From positions 18,804,589-18,868,588 of the forward strand of contig OZ038320.1 of the NCBI GenBank assembly GCA_964035795.1: DNA of 64,000 bases, written 5' to 3'. Within the stretch, counting starts at the first letter, position 1. Every line of letters starts with the position of its first letter. The translations under genes were made by a program, and so were the position numbers. Below, piece by piece: positions 29,934-42,715 of this stretch. The notes beneath the pieces are model-generated. The model was not told the origin of the DNA. It saw nothing but the letters and a program-made list of their open reading frames with translations, and made no database searches. This DNA comes from Pterobdella sp. o SKG-2022. Taxonomy: Eukaryota; Annelida; Clitellata; Hirudinida; Piscicolidae.

Positions 29934-30065
29934 TTTTGCATTTTTATCAACGCTGTAGAAGAAATTTCAGACTATGCAGTGTTCGCCCGACTTGCTGCAG
30001 ATGACGTTGATGTTGGACAGATAGATAGATTTGAAGTAAAAAAGGAGGTTTTACTTTGGGACTAG
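29934..30065 (+). other. Short open frame with coding-like composition, no Met
   Basis: A frame of 43 codons between two stops, encoding '..NAVEEISDYAVFARLAADD' + 'VDVGQIDRFEVKKEVLLWD'. Charged, balanced composition is unusual for random reading of this AT-rich DNA. It could be a remnant of a transposon or a small exon. I do not recognise the family. Confidence 0.25.
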
Positions 30066-31401
30066 ATGGTGAGATTGCATGGTTTTGATAAGTCAGGAAC
30101 GAAGTTTGACTTTTCTCACATTCAATAACCCTTTGAAGGTTTTTTGTTAGCGCATTCGAGTAGCTGGGGAGAAATGGCTATGATTGGTTGAAGTGTTTAT
30201 TTTGTCATTTTCATTTTCCCTTACGCATTTTTGAGCCAATTTTTTTCTACTTTTCATCTACGAGATGAAGCTTCATTTTGAGCTCACTTTGTCAAAAGCT
30301 TTTAACAGATGACAAGTTTCACCAAGATGTGTTCTTGATACATAGCCATTTTTGCAAAAGATTTTACCGAGGCTTTCTTCGTTCATATGATAGATACGAT
30401 TAAGCAACCCCAGTCGGTTCTTTAGCAGAGTGAAAGAAGGTCTGCAATCTGCTTTATTTTTTTTTTATAATTTAAAAACAAAAATCGATTTCAGGCTTTC
30501 AACATGTAAGGTATGATTTTTTTGCTGAACTTAAGTTGTCACGAAGTAATGTTTAAAACACACATAGACTAACACATTAATGTTTGATTTTTCAAAACTT
30601 TGCTTAATAACTTTGAAAAAATGCTTCTCGTTTTCCAATCTTAAAATGCACCTTTATATCATAAGAAGAGGCTTTGAAATTATAGAAAATGAAATATGTG
30701 ACACCAAGAATAGAAATTTGTGTTTTATATACAACGTATGCTAGCTGCCCCAAGTACACTTTTTCATTTCAGAAAGACTTATGGCTAAAAAAATTTTTTT
30801 GCAGTCATCCGAAAAATGGTTCACAAGAACTTGAAGCTTTTTCTCCATCATTTTTTGCTTTCAGTACCATTTACCTGAAGTGCCATTTTTTTATGAATTT
30901 GTATCTGTTTCACCTAGAAAAAGGCTTCATTTAGTTTTTAATGTTGCAATTTAAATAATTTAATTTTATATAATTTATAAAATTTTCATTTTGAAAGTTT
31001 CTCTTATATTCGAATTTTGCAACTTAAAAATTTGACTTTAAACTTATATAAATCAATATCCCCAGCATTGGTTTTTATATATTTTTTAATTGCTCAACAC
31101 TTGTTGTCTTTGCTCAAATGTTTTTGCCCTTGCTGACAAAATGCTCATAAAGATTTTATATTAATTTCGTTTTTTCAATCTGGATACCTCAGTTTCAAAA
31201 TGAAATCTAGTGTTAGATTTTTCAAATCATCTAAATTATTACGACTTTTTTCGGTCTAGAACAAACTTTCGACATGTAGTTTAAATCAGATACACAAGGT
31301 TTTTTATGTTTTCATAAATAAATTTTTTTTTAAGTATCTAAAATACATTACAAATAGATTTTTTAGAGTAAGGAAAAAAAAGTTACGCACGACCGGTTAA
31401 T

Positions 31402-31450
31402 TAATAGCTTGTAGCGTAAGTGATAGAGTCTTTCAGACCACTGGAACCGT
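31402..31450 (+). mobile_element. Weak tRNA-like segment
   Basis: TAGCGTAAGTGATAGAG resembles an A-box/D-arm and is followed by TCTTTCAGACCACTGG, which could be an anticodon arm. No B-box in the expected place. Listed only because two other tRNA-like pieces occur in the window. Confidence 0.2.
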
Positions 31451-34100
31451 TTTTAAAAATCTAGTAACTATGGAAAAATCCATACTAGGAAATGTTTTTT
31501 TTTCTTATTTGATTTAAAATCGTTTCACTGATTTGAGTTGAAAATGATTTTTTTTCAATTTTGAGCACATACTAACTTATTTATGGAGTAAAGCATAAAG
31601 CATTTATAAGTTTTAAAATTCATAAAACTAAGTGGAATGAAACTTACTTTTCACATATGAAAATAACTATCTTGTATACAAACTTTTTGAAAAAAAATTT
31701 GGAACAAAAATATTTTCTAAAAGTAAAATGAAAAAATGTCAAAAAGCTTATTGGTGCTACATTATAGTTAAATAAAAATTGTGGAAGAACGTTTGCTTAA
31801 TTAATGTGTCAATCAACTTGAAATGTGCTAAAAGATGTTTCAATTCTTTATAAGTTTTTCATATTTTTATCTATTTCATAGAATAAAGGAAAAATTTTTT
31901 CAAATAGAAAAATTAATTGAATCAAAATGACAGTAATTAGTAGCAAAAAGACATATCCAAACAGTGTGAAAAATTGGATGGTATATTAAATAGAAACGTT
32001 TTCGCTTTAATTATATGAATCAAACTGAAACTGAATAAATTTTCAACAAACTTACACAAATAACTAACATTTAAACAAAAGTTCAAAACCTTTAAGTCAT
32101 ATTACATACCAAATAAAACACAAGTCCAGATTAAAACCCAATTCTATTCTATTTTTAAACCAGTTTTTGAAGATTTACTGACAATTTTCAATCAATCTTA
32201 TTGTAAAATGATATATAAATTTATACCAAAATGCTATTATACGTGAAAATATGATTTTTCCAACGATGATTGAAAATTTCATAGAAAACAAAAATACAGC
32301 AAAAAGGGCAATAAACAATCTCACTAGAAACTGCCTTTTCATGCTCGCATCATGCGATTGTTGGAAATGGAGATTTGAAAACATCATTTGGTAATCTTCA
32401 GCGTTATATATAATTAGATAAAATGATATCACAAATAAGTTAAACTATTTTCTTGACGTTTGTTAAATAATTCATTAGTTAACAACTTAGTTTTGTACAA
32501 GAAAGTGGAACTTTTTGTGCACGCTCGGTTCCCCTGAATAATTCTTCTTTTTTTTGTTTCTCTCACTTCTATAAATGTTTTCAAATATTTCAGATATAAA
32601 AATATAGAGTAGGAAAGGGAATTTTGTTGTTATGAACAAGATGAGAATAGATGGTGCATTGAGTAATAGAGATGGATTAGAGCTGATATTGAATGCAACA
32701 CAGATTAATTCGTAGTTTGATACAAAATAAATCAAATTCTTATTAATCTTTTATCAAATTAGATTCTTGTAATTTGTAACTTAAATTTTTCCATAATGTA
32801 TGAAAAGCTTCTACAAAAATAGGAAGACTTTTAGATGAAATATTTTTAACGTAAATTTAGATACAATTCTTTTAGATTTAAACTACTAGAGAAAAACTTT
32901 TTCAAGTATTTTGGCGTTGCATGAAAGAGCTGGTCTAGTGCTAAAGAAGGTGTCTTATGAAAAAATTTTTTGAAAACTTTCACGCTTGAATAATAATCAT
33001 GAACTAAAATTTTGATTAATTTTTTTAAAGAATTTTTTTTCAAATTATAGATAAATATCATGAAAATGAATATAAAAGGATATTCAAAAAAGCTTCATCT
33101 GTACGTTACTTATTTATTAACAGAGTCATTAATCAAGATATTTTATCATTTCTTATCTCATTTACTAGTTTCCTGTTATCATGTCAATTTAGCATGAAGA
33201 AATGGAAGCTTAGTTTTTTAATTAAAATTATATTTATTTTTTATATTTCTAATAAAACTGCTATTTTTGAAATAACATTTTTTTGCGACTCCAGAGCTTT
33301 TATCATATTTTGTGGAAAGATTACATATTTTTTTCACGTTTTTTCAAAAATTAATTTTAAAAACTCACAATTTAAAACTTAAAAATCAGAAATTGATTTT
33401 ATTTCATAATTAAAAAAAATTTTGTGTTTGAAATGTGAAACTTTTGAATTCAAAAAGATTTTATTATCTATCTTAAAATTGTTATATTTTAAAACTTTAT
33501 GAAACAGAATTCCAGAAGGAGCAGAACCTTGTTTCAAAAATGTTTAGTTTCTTTTCAAAATTTTATTATTATTATTTCAAGTTTCAAAGAAACTTTTGAA
33601 TAAGTTTTTGCATTCTTAGCGAGAAAAGACAGATAAGTAAAACTGATTCTTTTATTGTTATGATAAGTAAGTTCTGGCCAGATTTGTTCTATCTGAAAGC
33701 AAGTAATGCATTTTATGTCTTTTTTTTGAAATAATTTTATATTTACTTATTTTATTTTGTTTTTACAAGTTGCATTAACTGCAAATAAAAGAATCGTTAA
33801 ATTTAAAATGATTTTTTTAATGATAAAATATCAACGGACTTCATTCTGGTAGACTAAATAACATTCAACTGTTTCTAATGATTACTTTTAATAATTTGTG
33901 TATCATTATGAGAAAAATATGAAATATTCTATTACTTATTATGTAATTGACCAGTCTTCCAAAAAACATCGTTTTCTCAATTCTGTGGAAGACAATTCAA
34001 AAGAGCAAAAATGCATAACCAAACAACAAAATTCCAGAAGATATTTCCAGTAGAACACATACTTTTTGTTTTCATTTGATAGAAGTTGAGGCTTATCTGC

Positions 34101-34475
<375 letters not shown>

Positions 34476-37400
34476 ATCTATCAAATCAAAAGTAATTTTT
34501 TATAATTTGTTCTTTCGCATTCAGCCTTTTCAACTTTCAACACTTTAAAATTAGCATTTTTTTCAATTTATTCGACAAGATTTGAGATGTTTAACCTATT
34601 TGTTGAACATAAATTGCTTGAAACTTGCGAAGAAATCTCTTTTTAGAACATTTATGCGACACTATATAGCTTATGAAACTATCGAGTAATTTTCTTTGAA
34701 ATTAATTTTAATTACTAAAAAGTCAAAAAAAATTATTTATGTAGTAAAATAACTCTTATTTAATATATGAATTTTTGCATTATCTTGTAGTAATATTTGA
34801 CAGCTGATAAGAAATATTAAATACCGGACCATTTATTATTTTTCTGATCCATATTCAATCTTCTCTGTTTGTAAAATGTTATTCATATTTTTAACTGTTT
34901 GAGAAATACTTTACTCTATGAGAATAGTATCAAATTTGTATAGTATAAACCATTCTTTTTATTTGAGTTAATAGTTTGAATATCTATGAAACCAAAGAAA
35001 ACATTTTATTCTAAAAATTCTCAAATAAAAGCTTATAGAATCTATAAGTTTTCAATACAGAAAGCTAATCAAAAAAAATGTTTTAATATTTACGGTTTTA
35101 AACCAGAAACTGTTAAAAACTAAAAAAACAATCATGACATTTTTTTATCTTCATGTTATAACAAGCTTATCAAAAATTAGAGATTTTTTAATAAACAAGC
35201 TAAAGTTTTGCAGTGTTGAACATTAAAAAATGAAAATTTATTTTGAAAACTTACAATTCAATAGCCAAAAAAAAAACAAAAACTTTGACAGTAAAGAAGA
35301 GCAGAAACAAGCGCCTTAATCCTGTGTTTTTTGCATGGTTGCCTTACTGCCGTTTCAACCATTAGTTCTCTCTTGGTACTCTCAACTATTTATGCTAATT
35401 ATCATTCACTTCTAATTCTATTTCATGATTTTTGAATTGGTTTTGAGAAAAGTATTTTTTCATTAAAGATTTTTCGTATAAATTTGAAAATAATTCGAAC
35501 TCAATTAAACGAAAAAAGACTCAAAATGAATCAATCAATTTGTTTTTTCAATACAATAAATATCAATTTAAATTTTCAAAAATAAGTATTTAAGAGCTTA
35601 AAACCTTCATACAAAGTTTATTTCAAAAAACTTTTTATCACTTAGTTCCAGTGAGTAATAAAACATACAAATAGCAACAACACAACAAATAGCAACTAAT
35701 GTATTTTTCTTGGAGCTTGTGGTAGCTAATAGATGGGTCTCAAATATTATAAACTACGTAGTTTTTGATCAAGAGTGATTTCAGTTTTAAAATTTTTAAA
35801 GATTTTTCCACACAATTATGAGAATTTTCATTTGTTTATCTTGGTTTGGAACTTTTATACATTCTAAACTTAGTTCCAAGGCAAACGACCTCACTCCCTC
35901 CGTACTCTCCCCTCTCTTAATTAACTCCGGCGTCTCAGACTTACTGTCACATATGTGACTTTTCACTTGCAGTTACAAAACTTTTCAATACTACATGTAA
36001 TTAGTTCCTCACTCATTTACCAATAAATATATCTTCTTCATTATTTTTTTTCGATAAAAATGTTAAGTTATAAGAAAAAGTGTAGTGTGAAAAAGTTTGT
36101 TTACATTTAGGATATTTTAATAATGTATTTATTAAACTTCATTTTATTTTTAGGAATGTGTGTATGGGATGTTTTGCATAAAAATCTTTTCGCTGTTAAA
36201 TTAGCCGTAAAGTTGTAGTTTTAGCAGATCTGAATATGAAAACACGTGCTTTTTTCAGATTTTATGTTTATCTATGTTAAAATATGATATGTTTTTGAAA
36301 TTTAGACTGAAATTTATCATTTATAAAACTACTTTCAATTTTAAAAACTCATTCAAATATGTCTTTCAATTTTAAAAAGTATATCTGCCCAAAAAAATCT
36401 TTCTCGATACAAAATGTTTTTAAATTTCGAACTAATTAAAACAAACAGCAGTTTAAGTATGAAATAAATTTGTTAAACGTTTTGAAAAAGTAAGCTGACA
36501 CTGGAAATTTTAATGCTTCTAAATTTTATTTTGTTTTGTTTAAAATAAAATTAATCACGTTACTGTGACCAAAAAATTAATTTTCTGCTTTTTCTAATAG
36601 GAAAACATAAAGCCTTCTGATAAAAAATTCATTAAAAAATTGAAATTCGAATAATAAAAAAAATCTATTAAAATAATTGTCACTAAATATGTTGAATGTC
36701 TGATGCAGCTATAAAGTTGTTGATGTAGAGAGTGTAAATGACTGAAGAAGCAATTAAAACAGCATAAAACTTTAAAATCTTCCACAGTCTTTGTAGATTG
36801 CTGAAATAATTTTGAAAAATAGCTTGTTGAAGTCTTTAATTAATTATATTTTTTTATATTTCGGAAGATCAGTTCAATTAGAAAATTTCATTATTTTTGA
36901 CCATTAAAAAGTATAATACTGTCAAAAAATGTGATAACACACTGAGCTAATCTCACTCTAATTCGAATCGAGAACTTCAAAAAATATTTTTCAAAATCCC
37001 TTCAGAGGCTTAATTATTTAATTTAACATCCGAATACTGCAATTGAAAAAATAAAAACATAAAATTTAAATTATTTCGAAACGATTTACAAAAGCATTAA
37101 AACAAGTAGTTTAATTTTAAGTCTCAAGTCTATAAAAGGCAAATTATTCAGCTAATCATTTGAAACGTTGAAAATTGTTTACCATTGATGAATAAAAACA
37201 AACTGATAGGAGAAATTAATAGTTATTTCTTCAAAACAGATTTGAAACATTTGATTAGTTTCATCATAGTTTCACAGCCTTATCATTTGAGTTTTTTTAT
37301 ATTCCTTCTTCATTTCAGTCATGAAACAGGTTTTTTGATATACTTTCTTATTTGAATAGTCCATTGTTTTTGTTGAATACTTCTCAATTGTTTACTTCAA

Positions 37401-40400
37401 ATAAAATTTTCAACTCAATTTATTAATTCAAACTGGTAGGAAAGTTACCTAACTATAGTGACATGTGTGACATTTGGCTGAGCATTCCTAGGCAGTGACT
37501 AAAAAATTAGTTTGAGTTGGTTTCATCACTTTACAAATGTTTTAATATTAAATATGACTTAGATAATGCATGTAAAATGATATTTTCCAAACATATCTGA
37601 GCAACGTAGAGTTTGAAGTTTGGTTCTTCACAATTCAAAACATTTTCATAGTGATTATTATTGAGTTTTACTTTGAATATAGATATTGCGTAAAATTTGA
37701 ATTTTTTTTCAATTTGAATTCCAAACGTTTTCCAGAAAATGTATACTTGTAACTCTGTAGTCAGTCTTTAAAGACAACGCTTTATCAAATAAATACGAAA
37801 TAATTTTTTAAAACAAATTGCCTTTCTAAAGAATCTTTGAAGTGAAATTATTTTAAAAAGATTAATTATGCACCATTTATCCAGACGATTTGTAAAATTT
37901 TTTTAAACATTTCAGCTAATAGTTACTAGTATTTTAACTTCAAATTATTTAAATCTTGTTTACTTTATCGTAGAAGGCAATAGGTTTTCAACTTTCGTAT
38001 GATTTTTTTATCAAATCGTTTGTCAAATGAATTTTTGTCTAAGTAATAGACCACAAACTCAATGCCATTGCAATCTTTATAGAGCTTCTCACGCTATGCC
38101 AAATGCTACAAAACTCAAAAATACTTATTTCTGGCATGAAACTTAAACTACAATTTGTAAGAATAATTCAATTGAAGTTAAAAACACAAAAAATTTTGTA
38201 TAGTTTCCCAATCTTCGAAATAGTAATTGATGGTTTTGAAAAAAAATTTATAGATTCAAATTTTGAATAGTGCGTTGTTCTGAAACTTGTTCTCCTTTCA
38301 GTAATCCATTGACAGGCGCTAATTCATATTGTATTTTCTTCTCAAATGTTCGAACAAATTTTGCTCAAAACCCTTTTGTGATCAATTAGTTTAAACTATG
38401 TTTAAATTATAAAACATTAAAGCAACTAAGCACTTTTTAACTACACCTTCATTCCTACAAAATGCATACATTTACAAATATAGTGGCATGAACTTCAAGC
38501 GTTTTAAGCCATTGTTAATTTTTTCTTATTGATTCTCTCATTTAGTCTCAGGCAGAGTAGATAATTTTGAATTTTTTTGACGCATTAAGTTTCAAATTAA
38601 GTTACATCTTTCTGGTCGCATTCATCATTCACAGTCTAACACTTCCAAACATTTTCATGCTAAACTTTTTTTTTAAATTTTCAAGTTAGTAACTTACTTT
38701 TTATTATTTAAAATGTATGAAAATTTTTATGAAGAGTTAAATGACGAACAATAAGTGTAGCTCATAAAAGTCTTTTTGATATATATACTTTATTATTAAT
38801 TATGCCAATTCTGAAGGACGGCAAAGTTCTTAAGAAGTGGATGTTCGTAGACTAAAGAAAAAGCCACTTTGAAATTCCATAGTGCCCCGATAATGAGGCT
38901 ATCATCCAAAACATAGCTTATAATTTAAAATCTCCCACTAACTAGTTCCACGTATTTGACTCTGTAAGTAAGCTTGGTGAAGAAAGATAAATCAATTTTA
39001 GAGTTATCTAAACTTTTGATGGTTAGCTTTAAAACTTCTAAAAATGTTGAATTTCTCAATTACCAATTAACTTTATGTTTTTATTCATGAGATTTTGCAT
39101 TATTATTTTTTTTTCTGTGAAATCATTGTCATTCATCAAACTGAATCGCTCGAGTCATCTTTTGGCATTATCTACTAAGTCACCGTCAATGAAAATTTCT
39201 ACTGCTTTTCATTTGATTTCAACAAAACTCTTAAAAACATGTAACTAGAATGCTGGCTTGAATTAAGGTAATATATTTATTTATATAAAGTTTTGAATGA
39301 AAGAAAGCTATTTTAAGAGATTCAAAATAACGTTGTTTGGAAGATTTATTCCGTAGTTAATTTTGCCAGTACACATTGAGAGCATGTGCTAGATGAATGT
39401 TGTTATTTTGAAATGCTTTTTAAATCAAGTACAAAAAATTATAAAAATTTCATAGGCACGAAAAACTTTTTCCGTCATTTTTAACAGTGTCTTTCTTATT
39501 GAATTAAATTTATATAATTGTAATGTCCACTCGTTACGCGTAGTTTGGCGTGAAATTATTTTGAACCTTTCAACACTTCCTATTACTTCTCATGGTTGTT
39601 TTTGGTGTGAAAATTTAATATGTTTAAGTCCTTGTATGAGCATCTTAAGCACCGCTCTGAGCAATAAAGACACAATAAAGTTGTATTATAAAAATATTAA
39701 AAACCAGATTGAATTCGGTCCTTCAAAATGAGTATAGCGCTTAATTTTAAAACATATGGAGGCTAACTAATATTTTGTTGTTTGTAAATAAAATTTAGCT
39801 AAAAAGAGATAATTACTTCATGGATTAAAATTTAATAGTTGCATGGCACTAATAACTCTAGACCGTATCATTTATCAAAGCATTTACTCGAAAGAGTTAC
39901 TGATAAGTCGTAAATATGCATATGGGTACCATTACGAGACACATGACAAAAAGTAAACTTGATAAGAAAAGTAAAGTTAGCTATAAAACATTCTCGTGAT
40001 TTTGCTATCGACATTAATTGCACTTCAAACTATGCACGACTGGTTGATTTTGAATTTATAATTCAACGTTTGCTTCAGTTTTGTCTTTTTAACTTTTGAT
40101 CAAAATTTTTAACGTGTAAAATTGTTTGAAAATTATCTGTTGTTTTTCAGTAAACCATTAGCTCGAACTTCCAGTTGAAATATTTTTTTTTTTGTTTCAA
40201 AATTTTTAGGACTTGTTTTGAGTTTGTAAAAAATGTTTAGAATTTCATTAGATTTCAAAAGTTGAATGAAAACTCTTGAATTAAAAAAAATTTTTTTTTC
40301 ATAAAACAAAAAATAATTCGGTGTAGACAATTTTTAAATCAAATTAAAAGTTCGAAGTAACACTTTTGGCATACTATTAAGTAAGGAAGGCTATAACAAA

Positions 40401-42633
40401 GTTACTGTTTCGAAATAAATAAAGCTACCTTTATCAAATTTCTATTCAACAGTTCATAATAATAAATATGGATTCAATATTTTATACTTCAACAAATACG
40501 AAAAACTAATAAATATAGTGAAAAAATCATTCTCAAAAAAAGAACTTAATTAGCTTGCAAATGTATGCAAACTTTGAACTGTGTCTTTAATAAAACTTGA
40601 ACCTTTGCTGCATACAGGCTGCTAGATGTTTTTAAAATTCCAGTGGTTTTTCAATTTTATTCAATAAAGATCAAAGAAATATATGATACAAATATTTTTC
40701 TAAAAAAATGAATATGAAAAATTAAGTTACGTTTATGTGAACAAATAAAAAATTTTCTGTAAAAAAGTTTTGAAACGTAAAAATGTTGGCAAAGTTTGTG
40801 GTTTGAATTAGTATGAAACAAAGTGTCCACCATTCAGTATTCCGAGAAGCAAGTTGTGGGTCAGTGGATGCGTAAGGGGATTATCGATGTGTCTGCAGTG
40901 AATTAAATTCTCTGCCGCAAAACTTCAAGTTTTGTTCTTTAGGATTATTCAGAATACTGTAGAAAAAATTTTCAATGAAAAAATGTTTGTGTGTATCGAA
41001 TATGTTAAACAAAATTCATTGAATAATCATAAATAACTGGAAACCTTCTCTTTCAATACAGAAGAATTCAAATTATAAATCAAAATTTCAGTTGATAAAA
41101 TTATTCAGATAGAAAATTCAAATTTGGTGGAGTTATAAAGCATTTTTTCATTCCTGCCTTCTAATCTGTCCAACCATTTCGCATTTTATTGCAGTAATCT
41201 TTAGTCAGAAAATTTCTTTGTTAATGTCGGTTATAACTGACAGAACATTAACGATCGTTTTCATAAATCACCATACATTCTCATCGATTTAGTTTGATTT
41301 ATTTTTGTCTTGTTTATTTGCTTATTGATTGCTTCAACTAATTATTCAGGTTTTCGCGCTTTTAGCCTTTAGTTATTTAAAGATTTAGATGTAATCTATA
41401 ATATAGATGTAATCTATAATATAGATGTAATCTATAATATAGGCCGCAAAAATTATGAAAAAATATTCATACATTTTAGTTCTCATATGTACCGTTCAAT
41501 CGCTATTTTTAATAAAAGATTATATATACAAACCTTTTAAACAAGATAGTAAATAGAGAGCGATAAAAAGAGAAAAGATTTGTTTCATATGATGGAGAGA
41601 TTTTGAAGATATTAAGTTTTATTCTCTATATTATAACTTTTTCAATTTATTTTAAATTAAATTATGCACATCGTCTAATGCTTGAAAAACCACGCAAGAA
41701 TTTTATGAAGCATCCAATTTAAGCAGAAATTCAGAAATAAAACAGCTTACGCTGATAATAGAGAATTTCTAATTAATTTAAAAACTTGTTCCCAATTATG
41801 AAAAAAAAGTGATGAAGATTAAATTTCACATTAATGAGGATTTGTTAGAACGTCGAAAAAACGCATTGAAACGATAGATGAGAACATAGAATGATGATTG
41901 TTATCTTTCAAAAAAGACAATCTCTTTTTGAATATTAATGGCAATAAAAATGGAGGGTATTTATGACTGTATTTGAAGGTTATCGTTTTTATAGAATTTT
42001 TTAAATGAAATAACATTTATAATGCTTCCTAATTTAATTCATCAAGAAGTGATGTATACCATTTACAAGGAGTTACATACATTTCCATTTTTTAAACTTT
42101 AAACTATTTAATAAAAACTTCTTCCTCATCATTCTCATGACGTCATTGTTTCAAATAGTTTTTGCTTATTTTTATTGCCAGCTTGACAAAACATGAATCT
42201 TCAATGTACATAATTCTGCATAATTTTTCTATATGATTATGAATAAATAACATTTTCATCTTATGAATTTGACACATCTAAAAAACGCATCAAGACTCCC
42301 CTTGAAAAAAAGGGGGTGTCAGTTTCTAAAAACTAAAAAAATGTTCCAAGGTTTTTTCATTTTGTGTATTTATAAATTAATTTTTTGAATTTTTGATCAG
42401 TTAAAAATATATTTATGAAATTTTATTTGGTGCTCCAAAAAACTCTCGAAATACTTTTGGAACATTCTCTAATCATCTTTTATAGTTGAAAGAAAATTAA
42501 TCCTAATATATAGACCCCAATCCCATAGTGGTCCTTAATAGCAGGCTGCATATCGCACTCTTAAATTCATTATGCTTCATGCAAGCGACATCATAAAAAT
42601 TATCAAAGCCTCGTTTGAAATAACTTTCGAAAC
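34476..42633. other. AT-rich intergenic DNA
   Basis: Holds the 18-bp tandem repeat at 41.4 kb and two less AT-rich patches (35875-35990, 40840-40925). No gene supported. Confidence 0.6.
41386..41439. repeat. 18-bp tandem repeat, three exact copies, each with an inverted repeat
   Basis: The unit TAGATGTAATCTATAATA occurs three times without mismatch. Within each unit TAGAT-GTA-ATCTA is self-complementary (5-bp arms, 3-base loop), so the array can form three small hairpins. No coding context. Confidence 0.95.
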
Positions 42634-42715
42634 TATTATTATTATTATTTTTATTTGTAGGGCGCGCAGTTTGCAAACTAGGTTTGCTGCAGAGGCGCTG
42701 TTCTAATCAGAAGGG
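42634..42715 (-). repeat. 3' UTR and (AAT)n tail of the CR1/L2-type element
   Basis: A short 3' UTR containing a perfect 6-bp stem with 3-nt loop (GCAAAC-CTA-GTTTGC on the minus strand, 42673-42687), then an AAT microsatellite at 42634-42650. CR1/L2 elements end in short microsatellites instead of poly(A), and a 3' hairpin is the usual reverse-transcriptase recognition feature in LINEs. The role here is inferred. Confidence 0.7.

Larger units (their letters stand above)
27433..34100. other. AT-rich intergenic DNA
   Basis: Apart from the short open frame near 30.0 kb and a weak tRNA-like piece near 31.4 kb, nothing is recognised. Short ORFs (27733, 27955, 28595, 29068, 30689, 32175, 32487) are Phe/Lys/Ser-rich random reading. 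Confidence 0.6.

Noticed and set aside
40840..40990. Minus-strand 'CGREFNSLQTHR', resembling half a C2H2 finger
   Set aside because: Only 12 residues before a stop, with the upstream Cys pair incomplete; could be a LINE finger relic but is not supportable.
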